This document shows positions 55,164 through 64,000 of a DNA stretch of 64,000 nt, in pieces. This stretch comes from Candidatus Borrarchaeum weybense (GTDB lineage Archaea > Asgardarchaeota > Sifarchaeia > Borrarchaeales > Borrarchaeaceae): contig JAHQJS010000007.1 in assembly GCA_019057385.1 (NCBI GenBank), positions 835,685-899,684 on the forward strand. The letters are read 5' to 3'. The translations under genes and the position numbers were made by a program. The first letter of the stretch is position 1; each line of letters begins with the position of its first letter. Under the pieces are notes generated by a model. That model did not search any database and was not told the DNA's origin. It saw nothing but the letters and a program-made list of their open reading frames with translations.

Positions 55164-55337
55164 TTTTATCGTCTCTACTAAATTATTTTAGCATCTACAT
55201 GAGATATATCTTTGAGAGATATTAAATATTACTATATAAAGATTATAATGTGAATAGATAAATAACTCGTTTTAAAGCCCCATTTTAAGCAATTATGGAG
55301 AAATAATCTACAAAAATCGTTTGTAGGGATAAAAAAA

Positions 55338-55823
55338 ATGAATGAAATTAAGTATAGACCAATTGGAATTATCTATTCACCTTTTAAAGAGCCTAAAGGA
55401 ACACCTATACAACCCACGGCAGCTAAGGGCATCAATGGAAAAGTTGAAGTGTTCCCAGAGTACGCTGACGGGTTGCTAGATATCGACGGATTCTCTTATA
55501 TTATTTTATTATATTATTGTCATTTAGCCACAGGATTTTCCTTGAAAGTAAAGCCTTTTCTGGATGATAAGTTGCATGGCGTCTTTGCAACACGAGCTCC
55601 AAGAAGACCGAATTCAATTGGTCTTTCAATTGTACGTCTTATCAGAATTGAGAAAAACATTATCCATATTCAAGACGTAGATATTGTCGATGGAACGCCC
55701 CTTTTAGATATTAAGCCGTATGTCCCAAGTTTTGATATAAGAGAAGTAGAGAGGATAGGATGGCTTGATAAAAATGTACATAAGCATGAAACATCAAAAG
55801 ATGATGGTCGATTCGCAAAATGA
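55338..55823 (+). CDS. trmO: tRNA m6t6A37 methyltransferase TrmO (TsaA/YaeB family)
   Basis: IGIIYSPFKEPKGTPIQP, GLLDIDGFSYIILLYYCH, GVFATRAPRRPNSIGLSIVR and VDGTPLLDIKPYVPSFD are the complete TsaA-family signature. Members use S-adenosylmethionine to methylate t6A37 of tRNA-Thr. The length (161) is typical of the single-domain archaeal form. ATG start. It stands between a PadR regulator and a HepT/MntA pair with no operon link. Confidence 0.9.
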   Translation: MNEIKYRPIGIIYSPFKEPKGTPIQPTAAKGINGKVEVFPEYADGLLDIDGFSYIILLYYCHLATGFSLKVKPFLDDKLHGVFATRAPRRPNSIGLSIVRLIRIEKNIIHIQDVDIVDGTPLLDIKPYVPSFDIREVERIGWLDKNVHKHETSKDDGRFAK

Positions 55824-55848
55824 TTTATGTGACCGAATTTTGCTTCTA

Positions 55849-56292
55849 CTAATATTCCTTATTTTCTAAGTACTTGGCAATATGTTTGGCAAAAATATCC
55901 AAATCTACAAGTTTTTCACTTAAGTATCTTTGAAGTATCTTTAAATCAACATCTTCATATAAATGGACGAGGACGTTCCAAAATCCCGCGATTGGAGCAA
56001 AATTCTCTGCAAAATCCTTTGGAATCACATTATTTTTTCCTAAGATTAAAAATACGCTCTTATAGTCCTCAGGTTTTTCGAAGTTTTCTTCAGAGATCAA
56101 TATTTCACCAATATCAAGTGCTGATTCTATTGCAAGATGGAAATTTCGCTCAATAGCGCTTTTTATAAGATGATTTTCTTCCAATTCACGAACAGACAAA
56201 TTTTGGTAGGTCCGCAGAAAATCAACGTTCTTTTTCATATACTGCAGTTTTCTAGCGATCTTTTCTTTGATATACATAAAATCAATCCTCAA
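55849..56292 (-). CDS. hepT: HepT-like (DUF86) protein
   Basis: The 147-residue helical protein has AIERNFHLAIESALDIGEIL and FWNVLVHLYEDVDLKIL, the HEPN/HepT pattern. In active HepT the second block reads (R)N.(L/I)VH.Y; here the arginine is replaced by tryptophan (FWN-LVH-Y), while the histidine and tyrosine remain. Loss of that arginine is expected to weaken or abolish RNase activity. It overlaps the 3' end of the nucleotidyltransferase gene upstream by four bases, so the two are translated together as a toxin-antitoxin-type pair. Confidence 0.85.
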   Translation of the reverse strand: MRIDFMYIKEKIARKLQYMKKNVDFLRTYQNLSVRELEENHLIKSAIERNFHLAIESALDIGEILISEENFEKPEDYKSVFLILGKNNVIPKDFAENFAPIAGFWNVLVHLYEDVDLKILQRYLSEKLVDLDIFAKHIAKYLENKEY

Positions 56293-56717
56293 AAAGCTAG
56301 ACCTTTCTTCCTTACTTTAGACAGAAAGATCTCTGTAGCCCTCAGATCATAATACCTCCTATCAAGGTATTTTGACATAATTTTATGTTCCAATTCAATT
56401 TTCTTTTCTCTATTTCTTATAAAAATAGGAGAATTCGCTTTGATAATTTCAAAATTTAATACTATTTGAGTATCATTCATAATAACAAGGTCAATTTTAT
56501 CGGACTTTAAGAGTAAAGATATCTCGCTTAGCAATTTCAGACGTAGATTAAAACGTTCACCTTTATCGAGTTTGTCGTTTAAATACACGCCGATATCGAT
56601 ATCACTTAACTTTCCTTCTTTTTTTTCAACTGTTGAACCGTACAAATAAGCAAGTTCAACGTAACGCTCTTTTTCAAAGAAGGTTCTTAGTAAAGCATTC
56701 ATAGAATCATTCACCAA
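56289..56717 (-). CDS. mntA: MntA-like nucleotidyltransferase (antitoxin)
   Basis: LAYLYGSTVEKKEGKLSDID followed by IGVY carries the GS-x(11)-DID nucleotidyltransferase motif, and KIDLVIMND adds the third acidic residue. It has 142 residues. In known HepT/MntA pairs the antitoxin silences HepT by adding AMP units to the tyrosine of the RxxxxHxY motif, which is present in the neighbouring HepT. An internal ATG at codon 6 is an alternative start. The pair sits alone between trmO and the aminotransferase gene. Confidence 0.87.
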   Translation of the reverse strand: MVNDSMNALLRTFFEKERYVELAYLYGSTVEKKEGKLSDIDIGVYLNDKLDKGERFNLRLKLLSEISLLLKSDKIDLVIMNDTQIVLNFEIIKANSPIFIRNREKKIELEHKIMSKYLDRRYYDLRATEIFLSKVRKKGLAF

Positions 56718-56786
56718 ATAGTATTAGACAATTATAATGATATAAATATTAGTCAACATAGTCCTTTCTTACTTTTAGAGTTAAAA

Positions 56787-58145
56787 TTATTTAATTTTCT
56801 TCCAAACTGACTCCACGATTTCCATTGCTGTGTCCACATGCTCTTCCTGGATAATCAACGGAGGACATAATCTTAGAGAATTCTTTCCAGCACCAAGAAG
56901 TAACAAACCTTTCTTAAAGGCTTGCTTAATAAGATTATTGCGAAGTTTGGCATCTGGTTCTCTAGTCTCAGGATCTTTGACAAATTCCACGCCGACCATG
57001 AGACCCACGCCCCGAACGTCGCCCACTTCGGGATGTTTCTCTTGGAACTCTTTCCAGCGCTTCTTAAGATAAGCACCTTGCTTCTTAGCATTTGCACGTA
57101 AGTCTTCTTCTTCCATGATGTCCAAAACTGCACTTGCAGCCGCTAATATTACTGGAGAACCGTTTAGCGTCCCCTCATGCGCACCACTCCACCAATCTTG
57201 CATCTCAGCACGACTGATGAATGCACCGCAAGGTAATCCAGCCGCCATAGCTTTGCTAACCATCATCACATCTGGTTCGATATTGAAGTGTTGGCATGCA
57301 AACCATTCGCCTGTTCGCGCAAATCCAGATTGAACCTCATCAACCATAAAGGAAATACCTTGTTCATTGGCAAATTTCTGTAGTTTCTGGAGCCATTCGG
57401 TTGGAGGAACTATATAGCCGCCTGCCCCTTGCACTGGTTCAAGGAGAAAGAAGGCTACATCATCAGCATCATAAGCCTTTTCGAAAAGGACATCAGTAAT
57501 GTAATCAAGACAGAAAAGACCGCATTCTGGATAGCGCTGCCCAAAATAACAATGATAACAGTCTGCATATGGCACAATCACATTTCCAGCATACATTGGC
57601 CAGAATGATTTTCGAGCACCCTTGCCAGTTGTGGTAAAACTTACCGCCCCCATTGTCCGTCCATGGAATCCACCTAGGAATCCAAATCCGTAATATCCGC
57701 CCCGTCCCATTTTCCTGTTATAATATTTTGCACACTTAATTGCACCATCTACGCTTTCGCTTCCAGAATTAGTGAAGAATACACGTTTCTTAAAATTCCC
57801 GGGTGCTATATTCACAAGACGCTCAGCATAATCAACTTGTGGAACGGTGTAATAATCCAAACTGTTAGCAAAGATTAATTGTTCAGCTTGTCTCTTAATC
57901 GCATCTACAACTTTCTTGTGAGTATGACCAACACCCGCGACTGCAATGCCAGCACCAAAATCAAGAAAGACGTTGTCATCGAGATCTTGGACGAAAACAC
58001 CATGTGCGGCTTTACCAACAAGTTCGCTAGCTCTGCTAAGTGATTTTGACATTATCTCGCTATCCCGTTTAATAAACGCTTGAGATTTGGGACCAGGGGG
58101 CTCGACTTTGATTTCAGGTTTTGTCCATTCCATTTTCTGTTTCAC
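56787..58145 (-). CDS. Class III PLP aminotransferase (4-aminobutyrate aminotransferase/racemase-like)
   Basis: 452 residues. FLDFGAGIAVAGVGHTHKKV, FFTNSGSESVDGAIKCAKYY, GGFHGRTMGAVSFT, LLEPVQGAGGYIVPP, SFMVDEVQSGFARTGEWFA and MMVSKAMAAGLPCGAFISR (PLP lysine near residue 298) give the whole class III pattern. Archaeal relatives with this length and the insert HCYFGQRYPECG include 4-aminobutyrate aminotransferases and broad-specificity amino acid racemases; which of the two cannot be told. It is transcribed alone. Confidence 0.88.
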   Translation of the reverse strand: MKQKMEWTKPEIKVEPPGPKSQAFIKRDSEIMSKSLSRASELVGKAAHGVFVQDLDDNVFLDFGAGIAVAGVGHTHKKVVDAIKRQAEQLIFANSLDYYTVPQVDYAERLVNIAPGNFKKRVFFTNSGSESVDGAIKCAKYYNRKMGRGGYYGFGFLGGFHGRTMGAVSFTTTGKGARKSFWPMYAGNVIVPYADCYHCYFGQRYPECGLFCLDYITDVLFEKAYDADDVAFFLLEPVQGAGGYIVPPTEWLQKLQKFANEQGISFMVDEVQSGFARTGEWFACQHFNIEPDVMMVSKAMAAGLPCGAFISRAEMQDWWSGAHEGTLNGSPVILAAASAVLDIMEEEDLRANAKKQGAYLKKRWKEFQEKHPEVGDVRGVGLMVGVEFVKDPETREPDAKLRNNLIKQAFKKGLLLLGAGKNSLRLCPPLIIQEEHVDTAMEIVESVWKKIK

Positions 58146-58347
58146 CTCAAAACAAGAAAAACTAGATTCAAGCTAGATGAGGAATTACATGAAATTAGTA
58201 ATGACCTCATTTTTTTACTTTGCTGATTTTAGAATGTTTTGTAGAAGCAATTGAAAGTAACAATGATGAATTAGAGGAAAAAAACCGCGCTACTTAGGAT
58301 TTATTTTTACTTCTTCTGATAATTTCATACAAGGGGCTCACTTATTG

Positions 58348-58420
58348 CATAATATATTCATAGAGCACAGTATAGATACAAGTTAACGACAAAAATTTAT
58401 ACCTCTGTGCAGATAAGACA
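58348..58420 (+). repeat. Promoter-region repeat upstream of kinase 1
   Basis: The segment CATAATATATTCATAGAGCA through ACAAGTTA-CGAC, AAAAATTTATACCTC and GTG-AGA-AAGA recurs at 62291-62361 upstream of the second kinase with few changes. AAAAATTTATAC looks like a TATA element. Both copies lie 90-100 bp upstream of the start codons. The rest of the 58146-58513 gap holds no gene. Confidence 0.7.
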
Positions 58421-58513
58421 TTTAGGAATTTATCGACAAAGAAATGTTATTATAATTTAATCTTTTCCAACTGATGTTTTCTCTTGTTATTAACTTCTAG
58501 GAAGCCTCTCAAT

Positions 58514-61500
58514 ATGAAAGATGACGACAAGACAAAAGATCAAATCATAAGTGAACTGGCAGAAGCACGTCATCGAATTACTGAATTGGAAGTATCAGAA
58601 ACACTGCGAGATCGAATAGACGAAGCTTTGCTGAAGTCTGAATCACAATATCGCTCAACACTCGATTCGATTGGTGAAATTATCCATATTATCGATACTG
58701 AACTACAATTTCTTTTATTCAATACGGCTTTTAAACAACTTAATATCGAACTGGGATTTGAAACTGACGTAATAGGTAAAAAAATTTCAGACATGTATCC
58801 ATTTTTATCAGACAAAATCTTTGAAGAATATACTCAGGTGTTCAACACTGGAAAAACTCTTGTTACTGAGGAAAGGACCACAATTAGAGGCAAAAAATTC
58901 ATTACTGAAACACGAAAAATACCGATCTTTGAGGAAGGAAGAGTTACAAAAATCGTTACTGTTATCCGCGATATTACTGAGCGTAAGAACGCGGAGGAAA
59001 ACATAAAAAAGATGAAAGAAAAATATGAGAACCTGATCAAGAATGTTCCTGATGTCATCTATTCTGCATTAGCTGATGCAACTAGCACGACGACTTTTGT
59101 TTCAGAACGGATCACAGACTGGACAGGGTACACTCCTGCTGATTTTTATGAAAACGAGAATCTATGGGCCGAATGTATTCACCCAGAGGATAGACAACAA
59201 GCCGTCGAGGGGTTCATTAACGCCTATAGAAATAAGAAAGAGTATATTTTCGAATATCGAATGGTTCACAAAGAGACAGGACAAACATATCATCTCAATG
59301 ATCATGGTGTACCCATCAGAGATGACGAAGATCAGATCATAAGATTTGATGGGATCTTGACTGATATCTCAGAGCGCAAGCAGGCGGAAGAGGCATTGCT
59401 TGAAAGTGAGGGGAAATTTAAACTGATAAGTGAGAATATTCCTGTTGTTGTGTATTCAGCACTGCCAGACGAGCATTCTACGAGCCTTTTTATTTCGGGA
59501 AGGGTTGAGGAACTAACCGGTTATACCGGTGAGCAATTCCTGGCGGATTGGACTCTGTGGGAGCGAGTTGTTCATCCGGATGACATTGGATATGTATGGG
59601 AAGCAATCGAAACACATCGCCTGAAGAAAGAACAGCTTGATGTAGAATATCGTATAATAACCAAAGATAATATCATCAAGTGGGTAAGAGATAGGGCAAT
59701 TCCTGCCCTTGATGAACGAAATCAACTTGTAAGAATCGATGGCTATATGGAAGATATCACTGAGCGAAAACAGGCGGAAGATGCGCTAAGAGAAAGTGAA
59801 GAAAAATATCGATCCCTCTTCCAGGATTCAAGAGATGCAGTCTATATTATTCAAAAGGACAATATCGTTGATGCTAACAAAGCTATGCTAGAACTCTTTG
59901 GATATTCCCGAGAAGAGATGCTAAGGATGTTAGTCACCGATGTTTATGCCAACCCTGAAGACCGCGCTAAGTTTCTAAAGGAGATAACTCGAAAAGGATC
60001 CGTCAGAGACTATGAAGTTAAATTCCGCAAAAAAGATGGAACAGAAATCGACTGCTTACTTACTTCTTCTCTAAAACGGGATGAGAACGGGGATATTATA
60101 GGCTATCAAGGTATCATCCGTGATATCACGGAACGAAAAAAACTGGAACAGCAATTAATTGAGTCGGAAGAGAAATATCGAACGCTTGTAGAGAAAGATC
60201 CAAACATGGTTTTTTTAATCAAAGATGGCAAGTTCGCATTTTTTAACCAAGCGCTTTTGAATACTTGGGGATATTCAGAGCAGGAAATACGTAATATAGA
60301 TTTAGAGTCGATGCCACACATCATTCCCGAACATAGGCAATTTGTTAAAGATCGATATCTAAAACGACTTGAAGGAAAACAGGTACCAGAGTCTTACGAA
60401 TTTTCTATTCTAACAAAAAATGGCAAAATAATTCCCTGTTTACTTAATGTAACTACAATTGAAATGGAAGGAACGCGCGTTGTTCAAGGTGTCCTGACTG
60501 ATATCAGTAAAATCAAAGAATTGGAAGCAGAACTCAAAAAGTCAGAAGAGCGCTATCGTGGTTTGTATGAGTCATCCATTGATGGCCTTGTTTCAGCATA
60601 TATTGGAGGAGATATAATAGAATGTAATCAAGCATTCGCAGATATGCTTGACTACACTAAGGAAGAACTTTTTAAGTTAAGACTTCGAGATCTTATACCT
60701 GATAAATGGCAAATGCTTCTTGACAAAATCATAAATGAACAATTACTGAAAAAGGGATATACTGAAGAATTTGAAATTGAACACATCAAGAAAGATAGTA
60801 CGATCTTTCCAGCATCAGTAAGAGTCTGGCTTATCAAAAATAAAGTTGATGAGCCAATGGGATTGTGGGCCATCGTTCGTAACATCACCGAAAGGCGAAT
60901 ATTAGAAGAAGAACTTCAAAAGTTCGAAAAACTTGAATCAATCGGAATTCTTGCTGGTGGCATCGCACATGACTTTAATAATATCCTAACTGCTATTCTA
61001 ACAAACATTTCAGTTGCGAAAATGGCTTCAAAATCAAATGAAGTCGTATCCAAGCGCTTGACAGAGGCAGAAAAAGCCTCGATTCGTGCGAAAGATCTGA
61101 CCCAACAATTGCTTACTTTTTCAAGAGGCGGCGCACCCATTAAAAAGATTACATCCTTATTCGAAATCCTCAAAGATACCGTTAAGTTTGCTTTAAGTGG
61201 AACAAACGTCTCATCCCGATTCTATCTGTCAGACGAACTTTGGTCAGTTGAAGTTGATGAAGGACAGATCAGTCAAGTCATCCACAACTTAGTAATCAAT
61301 GCCGATCAAGCTATGCCGGAGGGAGGGATAATTGAGATTCATGCAGATAATATTACTGTTGGATCTGAATCAGGACTACCACTAAACGTGGGAAAATATA
61401 TTAAACTTGCTATAAAAGATCATGGAATCGGCATACCAAAGGAATATCTTTCAAAGATATTTGATCCTTATTTTACTACGAAACAAAAAGGGAGTGGTCT

Positions 61501-62059
61501 AGGGCTCACGGTTGCATATTCAATAATAAAAAATCATGACGGACTTATTTCAGTAGAATCAGAATTGGGTAAAGGCACAGTATTCTATATCTATATTCCT
61601 GCGTCAAAAACGCAGATTCATGCAAAGAATGATGCAGAAAGAAAACCAATTACTGGCAAAGGGAAGATCTTGGTTATGGATGATGAAGAAATCATTAGAG
61701 ATGCTTTAGATGAAATATTAACAATTCTAGGTTACCAAACTGACTTTGCTAAAAATGGCGAAGAAACTATTGCACTTTTTAAAGAAGCGAAAGAATTAGA
61801 AGAACCATTTGATCTTGTCATTATGGATTTAACTATAAAAGGCGGGCTGGGAGGTAAGGAGGCAATTAAAAGATTAATTGAAATTGATCCTGAAGTTAAG
61901 GCAGTTGTTTCAAGCGGGTATTCTACTGATCCTGTAATGGCAAATTTCAAGAAATATGGATTTCGTGGCGTCATTGCCAAACCATATGACATTAACGAAT
62001 TGAGTAAGACACTACATAAGATTATACAAAGACAAGATCAATACTTTCTTGAAAATTAG
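58514..62059 (+). CDS. Hybrid sensor histidine kinase with six PAS domains and C-terminal receiver
   Basis: 1181 residues, cytoplasmic (no membrane segment). Six PAS/PAC units follow one another, each closed by a D-I-(T/S)-E-R-K-like linker (DITERKNAEENIKK, DISERKQAEEALLESE, DITERKQAEDALRESE, DITERKKLEQQLIESE, DISKIKELEAELKKSE, NITERRILEEELQKFE). The kinase core has H-box GILAGGIAHDFNNILT (His near 818), N-box NLVINADQAM, G-box DHGIGIP and FTTKQKGSGLGL. The receiver has VMDDEE and phospho-Asp in VIMDLTIKGGLGG (near 1103). ATG follows AGGAAG; the second kinase starts with the same layout. No heme or flavin motif is obvious. Confidence 0.93.
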   Translation: MKDDDKTKDQIISELAEARHRITELEVSETLRDRIDEALLKSESQYRSTLDSIGEIIHIIDTELQFLLFNTAFKQLNIELGFETDVIGKKISDMYPFLSDKIFEEYTQVFNTGKTLVTEERTTIRGKKFITETRKIPIFEEGRVTKIVTVIRDITERKNAEENIKKMKEKYENLIKNVPDVIYSALADATSTTTFVSERITDWTGYTPADFYENENLWAECIHPEDRQQAVEGFINAYRNKKEYIFEYRMVHKETGQTYHLNDHGVPIRDDEDQIIRFDGILTDISERKQAEEALLESEGKFKLISENIPVVVYSALPDEHSTSLFISGRVEELTGYTGEQFLADWTLWERVVHPDDIGYVWEAIETHRLKKEQLDVEYRIITKDNIIKWVRDRAIPALDERNQLVRIDGYMEDITERKQAEDALRESEEKYRSLFQDSRDAVYIIQKDNIVDANKAMLELFGYSREEMLRMLVTDVYANPEDRAKFLKEITRKGSVRDYEVKFRKKDGTEIDCLLTSSLKRDENGDIIGYQGIIRDITERKKLEQQLIESEEKYRTLVEKDPNMVFLIKDGKFAFFNQALLNTWGYSEQEIRNIDLESMPHIIPEHRQFVKDRYLKRLEGKQVPESYEFSILTKNGKIIPCLLNVTTIEMEGTRVVQGVLTDISKIKELEAELKKSEERYRGLYESSIDGLVSAYIGGDIIECNQAFADMLDYTKEELFKLRLRDLIPDKWQMLLDKIINEQLLKKGYTEEFEIEHIKKDSTIFPASVRVWLIKNKVDEPMGLWAIVRNITERRILEEELQKFEKLESIGILAGGIAHDFNNILTAILTNISVAKMASKSNEVVSKRLTEAEKASIRAKDLTQQLLTFSRGGAPIKKITSLFEILKDTVKFALSGTNVSSRFYLSDELWSVEVDEGQISQVIHNLVINADQAMPEGGIIEIHADNITVGSESGLPLNVGKYIKLAIKDHGIGIPKEYLSKIFDPYFTTKQKGSGLGLTVAYSIIKNHDGLISVESELGKGTVFYIYIPASKTQIHAKNDAERKPITGKGKILVMDDEEIIRDALDEILTILGYQTDFAKNGEETIALFKEAKELEEPFDLVIMDLTIKGGLGGKEAIKRLIEIDPEVKAVVSSGYSTDPVMANFKKYGFRGVIAKPYDINELSKTLHKIIQRQDQYFLEN

Positions 62060-62290
62060 CTTTGCGAAACATTTTATTTAGGTCCAATTTTGTAGGAATG
62101 TGTTCTATTTTTTTGCTTTTGTGATTCATCTTTTCTATGCAATATGTAGTTGCTGATAACTTACATTTACACTAACATCATCTATTTTTCAAACACATTC
62201 TTGTAATGAAGATTTCTTTTTTGAATTGGAGGTATGGTAGCTAAATATGTAGCGTACTACATTCAGAGAGCAGGAAAAACTTAGACATTT

Positions 62291-62361
62291 CATAATATGT
62301 TCATAGAGCAAAGCATAGAAACAAGTTAGCGACAAAAATTTATACCTCCGTGTAGACAAGA
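62291..62361 (+). repeat. Promoter-region repeat upstream of kinase 2
   Basis: Second copy of the segment at 58348-58420 (TTCATAGAGCA, ACAAGTTAGCGACAAAAATT, TATACCTCCGTG). It indicates that the two kinase genes arose by duplication including their promoter and are probably controlled alike. The rest of the 62060-62456 gap holds no gene. Confidence 0.7.
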
Positions 62362-62456
62362 AATATAGAAACAAAATGATAAAGAAAAATGATAATAAGT
62401 CAATCTTATGAGAAGAGTGCCTTTATTAAGTATTGATCCACTAGGAGCCTCTCAAA

Positions 62457-64000
62457 ATGAATTATGAGGATAAGACGAAAGAACAACTGGTAAATGAACT
62501 TATAGAGCTGCATCAACGTATAACTAATTTAAGAATATCTGAAGAATTGCATGAGAGATTCAAGGATGCACTAGCAACAAGTGAAAGGCGGTTCAGAGAG
62601 TTGGCTGTGCTCTTACCAGTAACTGTTTTTGAAATAGACTTGAATGCAAAGCTCACTTTTGTTAACCGTGTTGCTTTTGACATTTTTGGTTATTCTCAAG
62701 AAGATTTTGATAGGGGGATCAATGCCTTTCAGGTGATTGCTCAAGAAGACCATGAGAGGCTTAAAGAAAGCATTTCTAGATTATATAACGGAGAAGATAT
62801 TGGAATAATTGAATTTACTGCTCAGAAAAAAGACGGAAGCAGGTTCCCAGTTATTGTTCATAGTAACGTGATTAAGAATGAAGGTGGGCCTCCTATTGGC
62901 TATAGAGGGATTTTAATTGACATTACTGAGCGCAAAAGGGCTGAGGATGCCTTTAAAGCAAGTGAAGAGCGCTATCGTGGATTATATGATTCTTCAAGAG
63001 ACGGCATTTTTTCGGTGGACATGAACGGAAGAATTGTAGAGTGTAATCAAGCAATGGCGGATATACTTGGCTATACTAAGAAAGAACTGTATAATTTTAC
63101 TGTTTATGACATTGTACCCCAAAAATGGCATGATTTTGGGAATAAAATTATTACTGAACAAGTGTTCAGAAGGGGCTATTCTGATGAGTATGAATTAGAG
63201 GCCATCAAAAAAGATGGTTCCAGCCTCCCGGTTTCTATAAGAACTTGGATCATCAAAGATAAGGATGGTAAACCAGTTGGAAGGTGGTCCATCGCTCGCG
63301 ACATCACTGAACGCAAGCAGGCTGAAGAGGCTTTAAAGGAAAGTGAAAAGCGTTATCGCGGGTTATATAAATCTTCCAGAGATGGTATTATCTCTGTAGA
63401 TATGGACGGAAACATTATAGAGTGTAATCAGTCTTTAGCGGATATGCTCGACTATACTAAGGAAGAACTTTATCGTTCAAAATTCCAGGATCTCATGTCT
63501 AATAAATGGCTTGCAAAGACGGCACAAATTCTCAATGAGCAGATAATACCTCGTGGCTTTTCTGATGTAAATGAGATGGAAGCAATTAAGAAAGATGGGA
63601 CAATTATACCTATTTCTGTGAGGACGTGGCTCATTAAAGATAGGGATGGCAATTTAACAGGAACATGGGCTATTATCCGAGATATTAGTAAACGAAAACG
63701 AGTTGAAGAAGCATTTAAAGAGAGTGAGAAACGTTATCGTTCCCTTTTTGAGGATTCAAGAGATGCTATATATTTTACCACCCGAGAAGGTAAACTAATC
63801 AATGTTAATCAAGCATTAATTGAATTGTTCGGTTTTAGCAGAGAAGAGTTGCAAAAAATAAACGTCCGAGAGTTATATATTGATCCTACAGATCGTTCAG
63901 TATTTCAACGAGAGATAGAACAAAAAGGATCAGTCAGAAACTATGAATTAAAATTGCGAAAGAAAGAAAATACAGAGATTGATTGCTTGCTTACTGCGAC
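62457..64000 (+). CDS. Multi-PAS sensor protein, second paralog (3' truncated by window edge)
   Basis: The frame starts MNYEDKTKEQLVNELIELHQ with TAGGAG upstream and is open to the window end (514 codons seen). It has three complete PAS/PAC units closed by DITERKRAEDAFKASE, DITERKQAEEALKESE and DISKRKRVEEAFKESE, and part of a fourth. Units 2 and 3 are near duplicates of each other (SSRDGI, VDM-G-I-ECNQ, ADMLDYTKEELY) and resemble unit 6 of the first kinase. The fourth resembles unit 4 of the first (SLF-DSRDA-Y, KGSVR-YE, TEIDCLLT). A kinase domain presumably follows outside the window. Confidence 0.9.
   Translation, partial: MNYEDKTKEQLVNELIELHQRITNLRISEELHERFKDALATSERRFRELAVLLPVTVFEIDLNAKLTFVNRVAFDIFGYSQEDFDRGINAFQVIAQEDHERLKESISRLYNGEDIGIIEFTAQKKDGSRFPVIVHSNVIKNEGGPPIGYRGILIDITERKRAEDAFKASEERYRGLYDSSRDGIFSVDMNGRIVECNQAMADILGYTKKELYNFTVYDIVPQKWHDFGNKIITEQVFRRGYSDEYELEAIKKDGSSLPVSIRTWIIKDKDGKPVGRWSIARDITERKQAEEALKESEKRYRGLYKSSRDGIISVDMDGNIIECNQSLADMLDYTKEELYRSKFQDLMSNKWLAKTAQILNEQIIPRGFSDVNEMEAIKKDGTIIPISVRTWLIKDRDGNLTGTWAIIRDISKRKRVEEAFKESEKRYRSLFEDSRDAIYFTTREGKLINVNQALIELFGFSREELQKINVRELYIDPTDRSVFQREIEQKGSVRNYELKLRKKENTEIDCLLTA

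Overview
The window is AT-rich, gene-dense archaeal DNA. Archaeal markers are a group II chaperonin, archaeal-type ApgM, CobY (the archaeal GTP:cobinamide-phosphate guanylyltransferase), F420-dependent Mtd, MtrH-like methyltransferases and many GTG/TTG starts with short GGTG/GGAG ribosome-binding sites. No mcr genes and no complete Mtr complex are present. MtrH paralogs, corrinoid proteins, RACE activators, an acyl-CoA dehydrogenase and hybrid PAS histidine kinases together suggest an anaerobic methyl- or organic-compound-using archaeon, for example of the Bathyarchaeia or Asgard type. The sequence alone does not settle the phylum.

Layout. 1-4.5 kb: the end of an acyl-CoA dehydrogenase gene, then four copies of an unrecognised 220-residue gene. 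One copy is broken by an IS200/IS605-type element whose ends can be placed to the base. 4.6-9.6 kb: TspO, a Dph6-like PP-loop enzyme, a HdrD-like Fe-S protein, a HicB-like protein, a tautomerase, a pyruvate-kinase C-domain protein and ApgM. 10-21.5 kb: a cobamide salvage region (cbiB-cbiZ-cobS-cobY on +; ECF transporter, cobD, PP-loop enzyme, AsnB-like protein, cobT and a phosphodiesterase on -). 21.9-42 kb: a scattered corrinoid methyl-transfer region (two RACE activators, three MtrH-like proteins, a URO-D-type methyltransferase with its corrinoid protein, a corrinoid domain fused to a winged helix, two MetH-activation-domain proteins, Mtd, TrxB). 42-51 kb: class II aldolase, CysS, DUF364-like protein, tRNA-Cys, a 50-residue YHS protein, CopA and a YHS-glucan phosphorylase fusion. 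51-58 kb: two DNA methyltransferases, a PadR regulator with a TRASH-like tail, TrmO, a HepT/MntA pair and a class III aminotransferase. 58.5-64 kb: two related multi-PAS kinases; the second runs off the window.

How it fits together (inference): the salvage genes and ECF importer would supply cobamide. The corrinoid protein and URO-D-type enzyme would demethylate an unknown substrate. An MtrH-like protein would pass the methyl group to a tetrahydropterin, with Mtd acting in the oxidative branch. RACE and MetH-activation proteins would re-reduce inactive Co(II) corrinoid. The corrinoid-winged-helix protein, divergent from the methyltransferase pair, is a good candidate for a corrinoid- or methyl-state-sensing regulator. 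A motif GGATC-N(4-9)-GGAGAGATAG recurs at four sites, all next to B12-related genes.

Small IS605-like elements are scattered through the window: one tnpB copy with an in-frame stop, two tnpB-less derivatives of 251 and 204 bp, a solitary right end, and a GC-rich relic of a second subfamily.
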